64,000 nt of DNA from Paenibacillus rhizovicinus (GTDB lineage Bacteria; Bacillota; Bacilli; Paenibacillales; Paenibacillaceae). Of the stretch, positions 53,334-63,153 are shown piece by piece. How positions within the stretch are numbered: the first letter of the stretch is position 1; each line of letters starts with the position of its first letter. The DNA lies in the NCBI RefSeq assembly GCF_010365285.1, contig NZ_CP048286.1, positions 1,164,001 to 1,228,000 of the forward strand, in the 5' to 3' direction. The position numbers and the translations under genes are program-made. Under the pieces are notes generated by a model that saw only the letters and a program-made list of their open reading frames with translations, was not told where the DNA came from and made no database searches.

Positions 53334-54826
53334 AATGAAAGACTCCTTATCGCTTCTTTGGCCACTTCCCGGTCGTCAAAATCGCTTTTGACGCCGCATA
53401 TATCCTGGTAGGTTTCATGGCCCTTCCCCGCAATTAATACTACATCGTCACGGCTCGCCATTTCAACCGCTTTTTGAATCGCGGCGCGGCGATCTGCGAG
53501 CAGCTCGTAACGGTCCTTCGCGACGCCGTCCTGCAGCAGGCCCGCCTCCACGTCGGCTAGTATCCGGAGCGGATCCTCCGTGCGCGGATTGTCGGAGGTA
53601 ATGAGGCTGTAATCGGCATAACGCGCCGATATGCTGCCCATCAGCGGACGCTTCGTCCGGTCGCGGTCGCCGCCGCAGCCGAAGACGCAGATGACCCGGC
53701 CAACGGCGAATTCCTTGACGGCTTTCAGCACGTTCTCCAACCCGTCCGGCGTATGCGCGTAATCGACGATGACCGCGAACGGCTGACCTGCGTTTACCGC
53801 TTCCACACGTCCGGGCACGCCGGGCAGCGCTTCGAGACTTCCTTTGATCTGTTGAATCGCTATGCCTTCGATGAGCGCTGCGCTGATCGCGCCGAGCGCA
53901 TTGTAGACATTGTATTTGCCCGCCATCTTCAGCGTAATGTCGGCAGACCCCGCGAACGTATCCACGCGGAATGCCGTTCCATGCGCCGTTATCCGCACAT
54001 TCGAGGCGCGAACGTCGGCATCGCGATCCACGCCGTACGTAATCACTTCCGCCACCGTGGCGCCAGCATAGCCCTGGGATACGGGATCGTCGGCATTCAA
54101 CACCGCGAACAGCCGATCCTTGGGAGCAGCAGCGAATTCGTTGCCTAGCCGGCTGAAGAGCAATTCTTTGACGGCGGCGTAACGCTCCATGGTTGCATGA
54201 TAGTCCAGATGATCCTGCGTCAGGTTCGTGAAGATGGCCGTCCGGTACCGGCAGCCTTTCACCCGGCCTTGCTCCAATGCATGCGACGACACTTCCATGA
54301 CGCAGTAATCCGCGCCCGCTTCCGTCATCGCTTGCAAGGAACGCTGCAGCTCCAGCGCATCCGGCGTCGTGCCCGACATCGGCAGCGCTTGGCCGCCGTA
54401 CCGCATTTCCACAGTTCCGATAACGCCCGGCGAATAGCCGGCATCCCGTAAAATCCGTTCGATTAAATAGGTCGTCGTCGTCTTGCCGTTCGTGCCCGTC
54501 ACCCCGATCAGCCTCAATCGGCGGCTTGGCTGTCCGTAAAAATAATCCGCAATGACGGCCAGCGCGTGACGGCTGTCCTTGACGATGATTTGCGGTACCG
54601 TAGGCGGAATATCCGGCAGCTGCCGTTCGGCGACGATGGCTGCCGCCCCGTTTGCAACGGCCCCGGCGGCATAATGATGCCCGTCGGTTTTAAAGCCGCT
54701 TATGCATATGAATAGATCTCCCGCTCCGGCTTTCCGGGAATCGACCTCGATCCCGGTAATTTCCGTTTCCCCTTCTCCGACAAGGACAGCCGTAAGCAGC
54801 AGTGAAGCCAACTGTTCCACCCGCAT
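53330..54826 (-). CDS. murE: UDP-MurNAc-tripeptide synthetase, meso-DAP specific
   Basis: MurE adds the third amino acid of the stem peptide. The ATP-binding GVTGTNGKTTTTYLI and the DNPR motif (TSDNPRTEDP), which marks meso-diaminopimelate specificity, are intact in the 498 residues. This is consistent with the DapL route in the same window. It overlaps murF by 4 bp. The 107-bp gap to spoVD contains a hairpin (GCCGCCG-CTT-CGGCGGC, 54868-54884) but no clear U-run. Confidence 0.97.
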   Translation of the reverse strand: MRVEQLASLLLTAVLVGEGETEITGIEVDSRKAGAGDLFICISGFKTDGHHYAAGAVANGAAAIVAERQLPDIPPTVPQIIVKDSRHALAVIADYFYGQPSRRLRLIGVTGTNGKTTTTYLIERILRDAGYSPGVIGTVEMRYGGQALPMSGTTPDALELQRSLQAMTEAGADYCVMEVSSHALEQGRVKGCRYRTAIFTNLTQDHLDYHATMERYAAVKELLFSRLGNEFAAAPKDRLFAVLNADDPVSQGYAGATVAEVITYGVDRDADVRASNVRITAHGTAFRVDTFAGSADITLKMAGKYNVYNALGAISAALIEGIAIQQIKGSLEALPGVPGRVEAVNAGQPFAVIVDYAHTPDGLENVLKAVKEFAVGRVICVFGCGGDRDRTKRPLMGSISARYADYSLITSDNPRTEDPLRILADVEAGLLQDGVAKDRYELLADRRAAIQKAVEMASRDDVVLIAGKGHETYQDICGVKSDFDDREVAKEAIRSLSL

Positions 54827-54933
54827 CGCAATGGTCCCCTCCCATGAGCAGATCAGGCTGTGCGAGCCGCCGAAGCGGCGGCAGGCACTATGCGCAGCCT
54901 ACGCCAACTATCGAATCTCACTACTCATTATAG

Positions 54934-56874
54934 TCAGGGTTTTTCGCTTTCATCATCGTCTTTCGCTAAATATATGCGGATGGTTGACCCTCTGTCGACG
55001 CGCGTCCCGGCCGCCGGCGACTGTCGGATGACGGTATCGCCGCTGCCCGCGGAACTCAGGTTGAAGTTCATGTTCAGATCTTCATAGATATCGGAAACGG
55101 TTTTGCCGACGAGATTCGGGACGGTTACGATCGGCGTCTCGCCGTATTTGTAATCCTTGTTGATTTGCTTCGTGCTCGGCTGCACGCCCAGATGAGGAAG
55201 GGCGTCGGCCATGATATTGCGGACGATCGGCGCTGCAACGACGCCCCCGAATTGAATGCCCTGCGGGTTGTCGACCGCAACGTAAACGACGATCTTCGGA
55301 TTGTCCGCCGGCGCGAAGCCAACGAACGAAACGATATGCTCGTTCGGCGAATAACGGCCGTTGACGACCTTCTGGGCGGTACCTGTCTTGCCGCCGACGC
55401 GGTAGCCGTCGATGAACGCGTTGCGTCCCGTTCCTTTCGCGACGACGGTTTCCAGTGCATTGCGGACCTCCGCGCTCGTTTTATCGGAGATGACGTTGCG
55501 GACGACTTCCGGCTGGACCGTGCTGACCGCTTCGCCCGTTTCCGGATTGATCCATTCCTTCGCTACATGGGGCTTATAAAGCGTACCCCCGTTGATCGCT
55601 GCTGAAACAGCCGTAATCTGTTGAATCGGCGTCACGGATACGCCTTGACCGAACGCCGTCGTAGCTAATTCGACCGGGCCGACCTGGCTCATTTTGAACA
55701 TGATGCCGTTCTCTTCGCCGCCAAGATCGATGCCCGTTTTCTTGCCGAAGCCGAAGTTTTTAATATACTCGAAAAGCTTGTCTTTGCCAAGCCGGTTGCC
55801 TAGGGCGACGAAGCCGGGATTGCAGGAGTTTTGCACGACTTCAAGGAAGGTTTGGCTGCCATGGCCGCCCTTCTTCCAACAGCGCAGACGCGCGCCGCCG
55901 ATCTCTACCGCGCCGGGATCGAAGAAATGATCCTGCGTCAGATTCACCTTGCCTTCCTCCAATGCCGCTGCCAGCGTAATAATCTTGAACGTGGAACCTG
56001 GCTCGTAGGTCATCCAGATCGGCAGGTTGCGGTTATAGATTTGCGGGTCGACTTCCTTGTACTTCGCGGGATCGTAAGACGGCCTGCTGGCCATGCCCAA
56101 AATCTCGCCGTTATTGGGATCCATCGCGATTGCAATGATATCGTCAGCCTGAAACTTGACCATCGCCTGGTCGAGCTCGCGCTCCATGATCGTCTGGATC
56201 TGTTTGTCGATCGTCAGCTCCAGGTTCAGTCCGTCCTTCGGCGCCGAATACGTATCGGATGCCCCCGGCATGCGGTCGCCCTTGGCGTCCGATAGAAAAG
56301 AAACGTTGCCGTTGATGCCTTGCAGCAGATCATCGTATTTGGCTTCGATGCCGGTCAGACCTTGATTGTCCACGCCGGTAAAGCCAAGCACATGGGAGGC
56401 AAAGCTGCCGAGCGGGTAGTACCGCTTGTTGTCTTCCGCGACAACGACGCCTTCCAGATTCAAATCTTTGATTTCCTGCGCCTTCTCCGTCGTGATCTTG
56501 CGACCGCCCGGCTTGATGTAGACGATCAGCTGTTTCTGCGTGATCATCTTGAACACGGAATCTTCCGTCATGCCGAGAACGGCGGCAAGCTTGGCCGCAG
56601 TAGCCTGTTTATCCTTGACTTGAGCCGGAATCGCCATAATTGTCGGAGAACTAATATTATACGCAAGCAAGCTGCCGTTTCTGTCCATGATCTCGCCGCG
56701 CTTGGCGGCAAACGGAATTTCCCTGCGCCAGGAATCTTCCGCTTTGGCTGCGAGTTCTTCGCCTTTCCACAACTGCACATAGCCCAGCCTGCCTGCCAAA
56801 AACGTGAATGCAAGAACGCCAATGAGAAGCGCCGTGAACAACCGGCGCCTAATCGTTACGCTGGAAACCTTCAT
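54934..56874 (-). CDS. spoVD: Sporulation-specific transpeptidase SpoVD
   Basis: A 646-residue class B penicillin-binding protein with an N-terminal transmembrane helix (LFTALLIGVLAFTFLAG), a dimerisation domain and a transpeptidase domain. Catalytic motifs are SxxK in YEPGSTFKIIT, SxN in QNSCNPGF, and KTG in VGGKTGTAQ. One PASTA domain lies at about 580-640. Bacillus SpoVD also has one PASTA domain and makes the spore cortex, which is why I call it SpoVD. The paralogue with two PASTA domains lies upstream. Its gene starts 248 bp after pbpB, following a hairpin and short repeats. Confidence 0.9.
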   Translation of the reverse strand: MKVSSVTIRRRLFTALLIGVLAFTFLAGRLGYVQLWKGEELAAKAEDSWRREIPFAAKRGEIMDRNGSLLAYNISSPTIMAIPAQVKDKQATAAKLAAVLGMTEDSVFKMITQKQLIVYIKPGGRKITTEKAQEIKDLNLEGVVVAEDNKRYYPLGSFASHVLGFTGVDNQGLTGIEAKYDDLLQGINGNVSFLSDAKGDRMPGASDTYSAPKDGLNLELTIDKQIQTIMERELDQAMVKFQADDIIAIAMDPNNGEILGMASRPSYDPAKYKEVDPQIYNRNLPIWMTYEPGSTFKIITLAAALEEGKVNLTQDHFFDPGAVEIGGARLRCWKKGGHGSQTFLEVVQNSCNPGFVALGNRLGKDKLFEYIKNFGFGKKTGIDLGGEENGIMFKMSQVGPVELATTAFGQGVSVTPIQQITAVSAAINGGTLYKPHVAKEWINPETGEAVSTVQPEVVRNVISDKTSAEVRNALETVVAKGTGRNAFIDGYRVGGKTGTAQKVVNGRYSPNEHIVSFVGFAPADNPKIVVYVAVDNPQGIQFGGVVAAPIVRNIMADALPHLGVQPSTKQINKDYKYGETPIVTVPNLVGKTVSDIYEDLNMNFNLSSAGSGDTVIRQSPAAGTRVDRGSTIRIYLAKDDDESEKP

Positions 56875-56955
56875 CTGTCATCCCTCCGAAAAGGCTCGTG
56901 AAACGGGAACGTTCGTCCAACCGTTTCCTAATCCAAGCCTATTCGCAAAGAAAGA

Positions 56956-56975
56956 GGGATAGAACAAGCTATCCC
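56956..56975 (-). terminator. Weak terminator-like hairpin between pbpB and spoVD
   Basis: GGGATAG pairs with CTATCCC around CTTGTT and is followed by TCTTTCTTT on the minus strand. If it acts, it would separate vegetative mraZ-pbpB transcription from spoVD. Confidence 0.45.
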
Positions 56976-57062
56976 CCCGGGAGAACCGGCTATCGCCGTC
57001 CTTATACCTGCTTTTTGCCGCTGATCGTTCAACGCTGATTTGCGCGCTTAAATCGACGATGG

Positions 57063-57122
57063 CTGTCTATGATTGTCTATGACTGTCTATATGGCTGCCT
57101 ATATGACTGTCGATATGACTGC
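57063..57122. repeat. Degenerate short repeats after pbpB
   Basis: About five to six variants of a 10-13 bp unit close to GACAGTCATATA (minus strand) follow the pbpB stop at once. They vary in length, and I see no known motif. The remainder of the gap to 56955 shows only AT/GC-mixed sequence. Confidence 0.7.
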
Positions 57123-59381
57123 CTAATTCTTTGAACTGCTTCCTGAACTTCCTGCGCTTCCCGTGCCGCCCGCGCTATCGCCGTCGCCGTCCTCGGCATT
57201 CTTGTCGGACTGCCGCAGCATTTCTTCGTCAGGCGGCGCCAGATTGAGCGTCAGCACGGCATTGCCGTTCAGCTTCGCCGGCGTCTGCGACTTGACGAAG
57301 CCTTCACCGCTCGCGATGCAGCGGAGCTGCAGGTTCGCGCATATTTGCATCGCGTCGCGAAGCGGCAAGCCGCTCATGTTCGGCGTCGTCAGCTTGCTCT
57401 GTTCCTGCGTCAGCAAGTAGACCTTCTGGTCCTGCCCGACGGCAGAGCCCGCTTTCGGAATTTGCTTCAACACCGAGCTGCCCGTGCCGACGACGACATA
57501 CCCCAGCTTCTTGCTGTCCAAACTTTTCTTCGCCTCTGCCAGCGTCTGCTTCGCCACGTCCGGAACCGCGACGGTCAGTTCCTTCGCAGGGCCGTCTTCC
57601 GAAACGTCGTCGGTTGTCGTCCGGATGGGCTGAACGTCGAGATGACGAAGGCTCTGCAGCATGATCTGCTTGAAGATCGGCGCGACCGCCGAGCCCCCGG
57701 AAGCAAGCCGGTCGTTCGGTTCGTCCATGACGATATAGAGGACGACCTTCGGATTGCCGACCGGCGCAAAGCCGATGAACGAGAGCACGTATTTGCCGTC
57801 GGCATACTTATTGCTGCCCGGAATAACCTTCTGTGCAGTACCTGTCTTTCCGGCTACGCGATAACCCTCAATATAGGCATTCTTGCCGGAACCGACCTTC
57901 TGGTCAGATACGACCTGCTCCAAATATTCGTCGACCTGGTCGGCCGTCTTCTCGGTGATGGTTTGACGCACAAGCTGCGGCTTCGTAACAACCGACGTCT
58001 TCGTTACCGGATCGTCGATTTCTTTGACCAGATGCGGTACGAGCAGCTTGCCTCCGTTCGCAACGGCAGCGACGGCGGCGACCTGCTGGATCGGCGTTAC
58101 CTGCACCTTGCCTTGACCGAACGCGGCGGTCGCATACTCGGACGGATAATGAGGGTCGACCCTGCCGGCCACTTCGCCGGGCAATTCAATGCCGGTCTTC
58201 TTGCCGAAGCCAAAGTCGTTGATGTAGCTCATCAGCTTGTCGGGACCCAGTCCCTCATAGCCCAGTTTGACGAAAGCCACGTTACTGGATCGTTTCAAGC
58301 CTTCCAGGAACGTGATCGTTCCCCAATTCTGATGGATATCGTGGATCGTATAACCGGGCACCCTGATCGAACCCGACTTGTACTGATCATTGGGCTTGAA
58401 AATATTTTCCTGAACCGCGCCCGCCAGCGTCACGATCTTGAACGTCGAGCCCGGCTCGTACAGTGCCTTGATGGCATTATCGTAGAAGTTGCCCGGCGGC
58501 ACCGTCCAGTACGAATTGGGATTGAACGTCGGCAAGCTGGCCATCCCTAGAATCTCCATCGTTTGCGGATCGGCGGCAATCGCCGTAATGCTCTTCGGCT
58601 GATACTTGTCGTTCGCCTCTTTAAGCGCGTCTTCGATATAATGCTGAATGTCGACGTCGATCGTCAGCTTGACGTTCTTCCCGTCAACCGAAGGCTTGAT
58701 GTCCACGTTGCCGTTATCGATAATGATGCCGTTGCCGTCCCGCTCGTACTTGATCTGCCCTTCCGTGCCGCGCAGCTGGCTGTCCAGCGATGCTTCCAGC
58801 CCCATGACCGCGTTCCCTTCCTTGTCTTCGTAGCCAAGAACGTGGGAAGCAAGCGAGCCTTTCGGATAGAACCGTTTCTTCTCGTCGATTAAATAGATGC
58901 CGACGTCCTTTTGCTTCGCTTGTTCAATCAATTGCTCGCGGAACTTGACGATCCGATCCGCGACTGCCTTATCGATCTTCCAGCCGCCTTTGTGCAGCTC
59001 GCGCTGCTTGTAGAACGTCCCGTTATCCTGTTTTGCTTCCACAACGCCCCGAACGTAGTCTTGCGTCACGCCGAGCACCGAGCTCAGCTTATTGACGATG
59101 ACGTCCTCGAGCTTCAAATCGTGTATGATCTGCGGATTGACGGCAACCGAATATGCAGTAACATCCATCGCCAGCACATTGCCGTCGCGGTCCGATATCG
59201 TGCCTCGCACGGGAATGAGCTTATCCGACCTCGCCCAGACCTCTTTCGCTTTCTCCGTCCAGAAATCCGCCTTGACGACCTGCACCCAATAGATGCGGCC
59301 GACGAGGAAAAGAAAAAGGAGGGTAATAACCCCTCCGACCAGCAGCGTGCGTAGTTTTATTCGTTTTGTCATTGTCTTCAC
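57123..59381 (-). CDS. pbpB: Division transpeptidase PBP2B/FtsI-like with two PASTA domains
   Basis: A 752-residue class B penicillin-binding protein needed for septal crosslinking. It has an N-terminal transmembrane helix (LLVGGVITLLFLFLVGRIYWV), a pedestal domain, and motifs SxxK in YEPGSTFKIVT, SxN in KRSSNVAFV and KTG in VAGKTGTAQ. Two PASTA domains lie at about 600-730 (VAVPDVAKQTLAEAKKSL, LTTPNMSGLPLRDAM), ending in a disordered Gly/Ser tail. This position right after ftsL matches Bacillus pbpB. The start is ATG 59381, directly following ftsL. Confidence 0.95.
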   Translation of the reverse strand: MKTMTKRIKLRTLLVGGVITLLFLFLVGRIYWVQVVKADFWTEKAKEVWARSDKLIPVRGTISDRDGNVLAMDVTAYSVAVNPQIIHDLKLEDVIVNKLSSVLGVTQDYVRGVVEAKQDNGTFYKQRELHKGGWKIDKAVADRIVKFREQLIEQAKQKDVGIYLIDEKKRFYPKGSLASHVLGYEDKEGNAVMGLEASLDSQLRGTEGQIKYERDGNGIIIDNGNVDIKPSVDGKNVKLTIDVDIQHYIEDALKEANDKYQPKSITAIAADPQTMEILGMASLPTFNPNSYWTVPPGNFYDNAIKALYEPGSTFKIVTLAGAVQENIFKPNDQYKSGSIRVPGYTIHDIHQNWGTITFLEGLKRSSNVAFVKLGYEGLGPDKLMSYINDFGFGKKTGIELPGEVAGRVDPHYPSEYATAAFGQGKVQVTPIQQVAAVAAVANGGKLLVPHLVKEIDDPVTKTSVVTKPQLVRQTITEKTADQVDEYLEQVVSDQKVGSGKNAYIEGYRVAGKTGTAQKVIPGSNKYADGKYVLSFIGFAPVGNPKVVLYIVMDEPNDRLASGGSAVAPIFKQIMLQSLRHLDVQPIRTTTDDVSEDGPAKELTVAVPDVAKQTLAEAKKSLDSKKLGYVVVGTGSSVLKQIPKAGSAVGQDQKVYLLTQEQSKLTTPNMSGLPLRDAMQICANLQLRCIASGEGFVKSQTPAKLNGNAVLTLNLAPPDEEMLRQSDKNAEDGDGDSAGGTGSAGSSGSSSKN

Positions 59382-59786
59382 CTAATCCTTGCTTGCAACC
59401 GGCGTCTTGTCAGCTGACGCAGGCACCGTGACTTTATTTTTCTCGTCACCCATCACCATGTCCAACTCTTCGGCTTTCTTCTTGATCGTAGCCGGATCGT
59501 TCGCCACTTCTCTCTGCGAGGTCAAATCGGCGATTTGCTCTTCCAGCCTAGCCTGCTTGGCGGTCAACGTCGAAATTTGCTGCTCCATCTGATAGATTTG
59601 CGCATAACGGAAAATAATTACCCCCGCTACGACGACGCATACAAGAATCGTGAAGAGGTACAACAGCTTCTCCTGCATGGGGATCGACTTGCGCTTGGTC
59701 ACGATTTTCTTCGTCTCGCGATAAGAAGGTTTCTGCTCCGGCTTACGCTTCGGCTGCATGGCGAGATTTCCATTTATATAGGCCAT
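59382..59786 (-). CDS. ftsL: Cell-division protein FtsL
   Basis: FtsL is a short-lived bitopic protein that recruits PBP2B. The 134 residues have a basic N-terminal tail (KRKPEQKPSYRETKKIVTKRK), a transmembrane helix (about 45-65, LLYLFTILVCVVVAGVIIF) and a coiled coil (EQQISTLTAKQARLEEQIADL). ATG 59786 has AGAGGA 8 nt upstream. The stop lies directly before the pbpB start. Confidence 0.92.
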   Translation of the reverse strand: MAYINGNLAMQPKRKPEQKPSYRETKKIVTKRKSIPMQEKLLYLFTILVCVVVAGVIIFRYAQIYQMEQQISTLTAKQARLEEQIADLTSQREVANDPATIKKKAEELDMVMGDEKNKVTVPASADKTPVASKD

Positions 59787-59859
59787 TAGCGATTCCTCTC
59801 TCTCCTCATGCTTCATGTTTCATTGCTCTATGTGTCCATTCATGATTGACTAGTCTACG

Positions 59860-60795
59860 TTACAGCTTCTCCGCGACGCGCAGCTTGGCAGAACGCGCCC
59901 TCGGATTCTGTTCCAATTCCGCTTCGCTCGGCACGATCGGCTTGCGGGTCACCAGCTTCAGCTTCCCGTTTCCTCCGCCGCAGACGCACATCGGAAAATC
60001 AGGGGGACAGGTGCATTTTTCAACAAATTTCGCAAACAGCTGCTTGCAAATGCGGTCCTCCAGCGAGTGGAACGTAATGACCGACGCTCTTCCGCCCGGG
60101 TTAAGCACGTCGACCGTCTGCGCAAGTCCCGCTTCCTCCGCGCCCAGTTCGTCGTTTACCGCAATGCGCAGCGCTTGAAATGTCCGCTTCGCGGGATGAG
60201 GTCCCGTCCTTCTAGCTGCCGCCGGAATGGCGGATTTGATAATTTCGACCAGCTCGCCGGTCGTCTCGATCGATGCCTTCTCCCTGGCCGCAATCAGCTT
60301 GCGGGCAATGGATCTGGCGAACTTCTCTTCGCCGTAATTCGTTATGATGCGGGAAATTTCCCGTTCGTCCCAAGTGTTCACGATATCGTTCGCCGTCAGC
60401 ATGCCGTCTTGATCCATCCGCATGTCGAGCGGAGCATCATGATTGTAGCTGAATCCTCGTTCTCCTTCGTCAAGCTGCGGGCTCGAAACGCCGAGGTCGA
60501 ACAGGACGCCGTCTACGCCGTCGATGTTCAGTTCGCGCAGCACTTTCGCCAAGTAGCGAAAATTGCTTTTCACGAGTGTGACGCGATCCATATAAGCCGC
60601 CAATCTTATTCTTGCGTTGTCTAGCGCCCAATCGTCCTGATCCAGCGCGATAAGACGTCCGCCGGGTCCAAGCCGCGAAGCGATGAGCTCGCTATGACCG
60701 GCTCCTCCCAAGGTGCAATCCACATAAATGCCATCCGGTTTAATCGCAAGTCCGTCAACCGCTTCTTCCTTGAGCACCGTTATATGTTGAAACAT
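59860..60795 (-). CDS. rsmH: 16S rRNA m4C1402 methyltransferase RsmH (MraW)
   Basis: RsmH methylates N4 of C1402 in 16S rRNA. The 311-residue SAM enzyme has [27 protein letters not shown], and [16 protein letters not shown]. It follows mraZ and precedes ftsL as in nearly all dcw clusters. The C-terminus has a Cys-rich segment ([15 protein letters not shown]). Confidence 0.97.
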   Translation of the reverse strand: MFQHITVLKEEAVDGLAIKPDGIYVDCTLGGAGHSELIASRLGPGGRLIALDQDDWALDNARIRLAAYMDRVTLVKSNFRYLAKVLRELNIDGVDGVLFDLGVSSPQLDEGERGFSYNHDAPLDMRMDQDGMLTANDIVNTWDEREISRIITNYGEEKFARSIARKLIAAREKASIETTGELVEIIKSAIPAAARRTGPHPAKRTFQALRIAVNDELGAEEAGLAQTVDVLNPGGRASVITFHSLEDRICKQLFAKFVEKCTCPPDFPMCVCGGGNGKLKLVTRKPIVPSEAELEQNPRARSAKLRVAEKL

Positions 60796-60858
60796 GATGT
60801 TATCCTCCCGGCTCTAAGGTAGCCGCCGTTCTCGTTGAACCTTTCACCCGAGAATCGG

Positions 60859-61296
60859 CTAAAAATTAAAATCAAAATCCACAAGCTTCTCCGCGATCTC
60901 GTTGAACGTTTCTTCGGACTGTTTGAAGTAGCTCTCCCAAATCGGTTTGCTCCAAATTTCCACCCGGTTCGAAACGCCGAGCACGACGCAATCCCGCTCC
61001 AGCTTGGCATATTCGCAGAGCGTATTCGGTAAGTTTACCCTTCCCTGTTTGTCCAGCTCACATTCCGTGGCACCGGAGAAGAAGAAACGCGAAAACGCCC
61101 GCGCATCAGACTTCATCATCGGCAGCGACTTCAGCTTCTGCTCCAGCTGGCTCCACTCGCCGACAGGGTAAACGAACAAACAGTTATCAAGTCCTCGGGT
61201 GACGACGAAGTGCTCGCCAAGCTGTTCGCGAAATTTAACGGGGATAATGATGCGGCCTTTGTCATCGATGCTATGTTGAAATTCGCCCATGAACAT
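60859..61296 (-). CDS. mraZ: Transcriptional regulator MraZ
   Basis: MraZ is an AbrB-like repressor of the dcw cluster in other bacteria. The 145-residue protein has two tandem swapped-hairpin halves: [22 protein letters not shown] and [20 protein letters not shown]. The start is placed at ATG 61296 ([11 protein letters not shown]) as in Bacillus. Longer upstream readings would run through the candidate binding repeats at 61303-61348. First gene of the cluster. Confidence 0.97.
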   Translation of the reverse strand: MFMGEFQHSIDDKGRIIIPVKFREQLGEHFVVTRGLDNCLFVYPVGEWSQLEQKLKSLPMMKSDARAFSRFFFSGATECELDKQGRVNLPNTLCEYAKLERDCVVLGVSNRVEIWSKPIWESYFKQSEETFNEIAEKLVDFDFNF

Positions 61297-61302
61297 TGAC
61301 CG

Positions 61303-61348
61303 CTCCACCTCTCCCCCTATTTCCACCACTTCGCCCCACTTTTCACCA
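61303..61348 (-). promoter_or_regulatory. Candidate MraZ-binding repeats
   Basis: On the minus strand four to five TGGTG/TGGGG/AGGGG/TGGAG boxes recur every 10 bp (at 61344, 61334, 61324, 61314 and about 61303), directly before mraZ. Repeats of TGGG-like boxes separated by 5 bp are the known MraZ sites in other bacteria. The rest of 61349-61585 has no gene; a promoter is not clearly seen. Confidence 0.6.
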
Positions 61349-61585
61349 CTAGGGTTCAAGTATTCGCCACCGAGAAACTATTTCCTGCTTGACTTCCACG
61401 ATTTCCCCAAAATAATTTAGGGGATTAATCTTGTTACAAATTTGAAACCTTTTCCTGTATTGGATCGTGTAAACTGAAGTCGGCAGAAAATGTGCGGGTT
61501 TCACTCATCGCTCTACCGGAATGATGCGTGCGGCCGGTCCGCAACGATTTCGCCAAGAATACTGAACCATCCAGGGGGCCTGCCC

Positions 61586-61873
61586 ATGAACGGCACTACC
61601 GCCTTGCACGATAGATTCACCCTGCTCCGAAACGAAGAGCAATACTGCTATCAGGTGGCGCACTATGTGCTTGGCAATGACAGCGATGCAGCAGCCGCAA
61701 GCGAGCAGGCGCTGCTCGCGCTGGCGCGTGATCCGCAATTCATGACCGCCGCAGCCGAGGAGCGCCGGAGCATGGCGAAGAAGGCGTCCATCGCCTGCGC
61801 CATGCGGCGCGCCGGCGAGCGCTGCGCCGCGGACAAGCAAAAAGAGCTGCATCCCCGTGTCGCGAACGACTAG
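61586..61873 (+). CDS. Small protein of unknown function (95 aa)
   Basis: A helical, Ala/Arg-rich protein on the plus strand, divergent from mraZ. The ATG is preceded by AGGGGG at about 8 nt. The segment RNEEQYCYQVAHYVLGNDSDAAAASEQALLAL loosely resembles region 2 of ECF sigma factors (a helical pair after an N-terminal loop), but the protein is too short for a sigma factor and has no region 4. It ends 36 bp from the converging DUF4349 gene. Confident that it is translated, not what it does. Confidence 0.6.
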   Translation: MNGTTALHDRFTLLRNEEQYCYQVAHYVLGNDSDAAAASEQALLALARDPQFMTAAAEERRSMAKKASIACAMRRAGERCAADKQKELHPRVAND

Positions 61874-61909
61874 AGATTCAGCTCTTTGCTTGAAGATCGA
61901 TTTCTATTC

Positions 61910-63070
61910 TTATTTATTGGCTTCCCCGCCATCCGACGTCTCTTCGTCGTCGGCTGCCGCCGCAGCCGTAGTCGGTTCGCCCGCTATTGGAGCCGGCAGC
62001 TTCGGCACCGGGGTCCTGCGCTCCAAGATCCGCTTTCGATTGACGTTCCGATAGAACGCATAAACCGGAATGCCGATTACCGCAAGCACCGCCAACACCG
62101 GCAAAGCGCCGGCAATTACGACGATCAAGCCTTTCAAGAACGCATACATAACCTCCGTGCTGCTGCTTGCGGCATCCGAAATGCGATGCCCCAAATCCTG
62201 CTTCGCAACGCTGGCCGGCTCGACGGCTTTCAACGTCTCATATACTCGGAGATCGATGGTCGAGAAAGCGACGTTATTGTCCAAATACCGGATTCTGCCT
62301 TTGATTTGCTCGATTTCCGTCTGAACGTCCCCGAGCTGGCTCGAAATTTGCAGCAGATCTGCTGTTTTCGTCGCTTTCGCCATGAAGTCGAGGAGTCGCG
62401 TTTCGACGACCTGCCGCGCTTTCAGACGCGCCTGCAGATCCACGTATTCTTCCGTAACGTCTGTCCCTTTCGCGCTGCTCTGATAGCTCACATGATCGAT
62501 TTTCTCCAAGCCGTTCAAGAACCCGTCGAAACCGGATGCCGGTATCTTGATCGTGTAGGTGCCGCCTCGTTCAGCCGCCGTCTTCTGATCGGCGAAATTA
62601 AGCAGATAGCCGCCGGAGAGATGGATGAGATCGCGAAGCGCCGTCTGCGCTTCATCATACGCTTTTACTTCCATCGTTACGTTGCCTCTGTAGACGATCT
62701 TGCGATCGAAGCCTTGGTCGGCGATATCCGCAGCTGGCGAGTAAGCCGCCCCTGTCGCGGCTTCGGCCGATCCTTGCGGCACTGCCGCATTGGCCCCGTC
62801 CGACTTGGCTTCATCCGCGCTGGACGACTGGGCGCTGTTCACAAGCGCGGCTGGAGCGTTAGCCGTGGCATCGTCCGTCGCTGCCGCCATGGAAGCCGAC
62901 TCTTTCATCATCGTATTGCTGTTTCCGTTAGCCGTGTCTGCCGCGCCGCCGTCCTTATTGCTGTTTCCCGCCGAACAACCCGACAGCATCCACGCCAACA
63001 ATAGCATGCCGACGAGCGCCAACCCTGCTTTCTTGCCGTTCCATCGATTCTTTGTCTCTAACCCTTGCAT
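61910..63070 (-). CDS. DUF4349 family lipoprotein
   Basis: A 386-residue lipoprotein: lipobox LSGC after a hydrophobic signal, then a low-complexity Ser/Ala/Asn stretch (to about residue 110), then a DUF4349 domain (YRGNVTMEVKAYDEA, GYLLNFADQKTAAERGGTYTIKIPASGFDGFLN) with a coiled-coil segment (QLGDVQTEIEQIKGRIRYLDN), and a single membrane helix at the C-terminus (AFLKGLIVVIAGALPVLAVLAVIG). The function of the family is unknown. ATG 63070 has GGGGG upstream. It lies after ahcY's terminator, so it is probably transcribed on its own. Confidence 0.85.
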   Translation of the reverse strand: MQGLETKNRWNGKKAGLALVGMLLLAWMLSGCSAGNSNKDGGAADTANGNSNTMMKESASMAAATDDATANAPAALVNSAQSSSADEAKSDGANAAVPQGSAEAATGAAYSPAADIADQGFDRKIVYRGNVTMEVKAYDEAQTALRDLIHLSGGYLLNFADQKTAAERGGTYTIKIPASGFDGFLNGLEKIDHVSYQSSAKGTDVTEEYVDLQARLKARQVVETRLLDFMAKATKTADLLQISSQLGDVQTEIEQIKGRIRYLDNNVAFSTIDLRVYETLKAVEPASVAKQDLGHRISDAASSSTEVMYAFLKGLIVVIAGALPVLAVLAVIGIPVYAFYRNVNRKRILERRTPVPKLPAPIAGEPTTAAAAADDEETSDGGEANK

Positions 63071-63153
63071 GGAACAACCCCCTATATTTGCTTTTATCGG
63101 ACTCACTTCTCCTAACGAGATCGGATTTCCAAATGTTGCTTGGCGTCACGAAT

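Noticed and set aside
54868..54884. Terminator between murE and spoVD
   Set aside because: A perfect GC hairpin is present but no T-run follows on the minus strand.
61297..61359. N-terminal extension of MraZ to 61359
   Set aside because: Bacillus MraZ starts MFMGE, which is at 61296, and the extension runs through candidate MraZ boxes.
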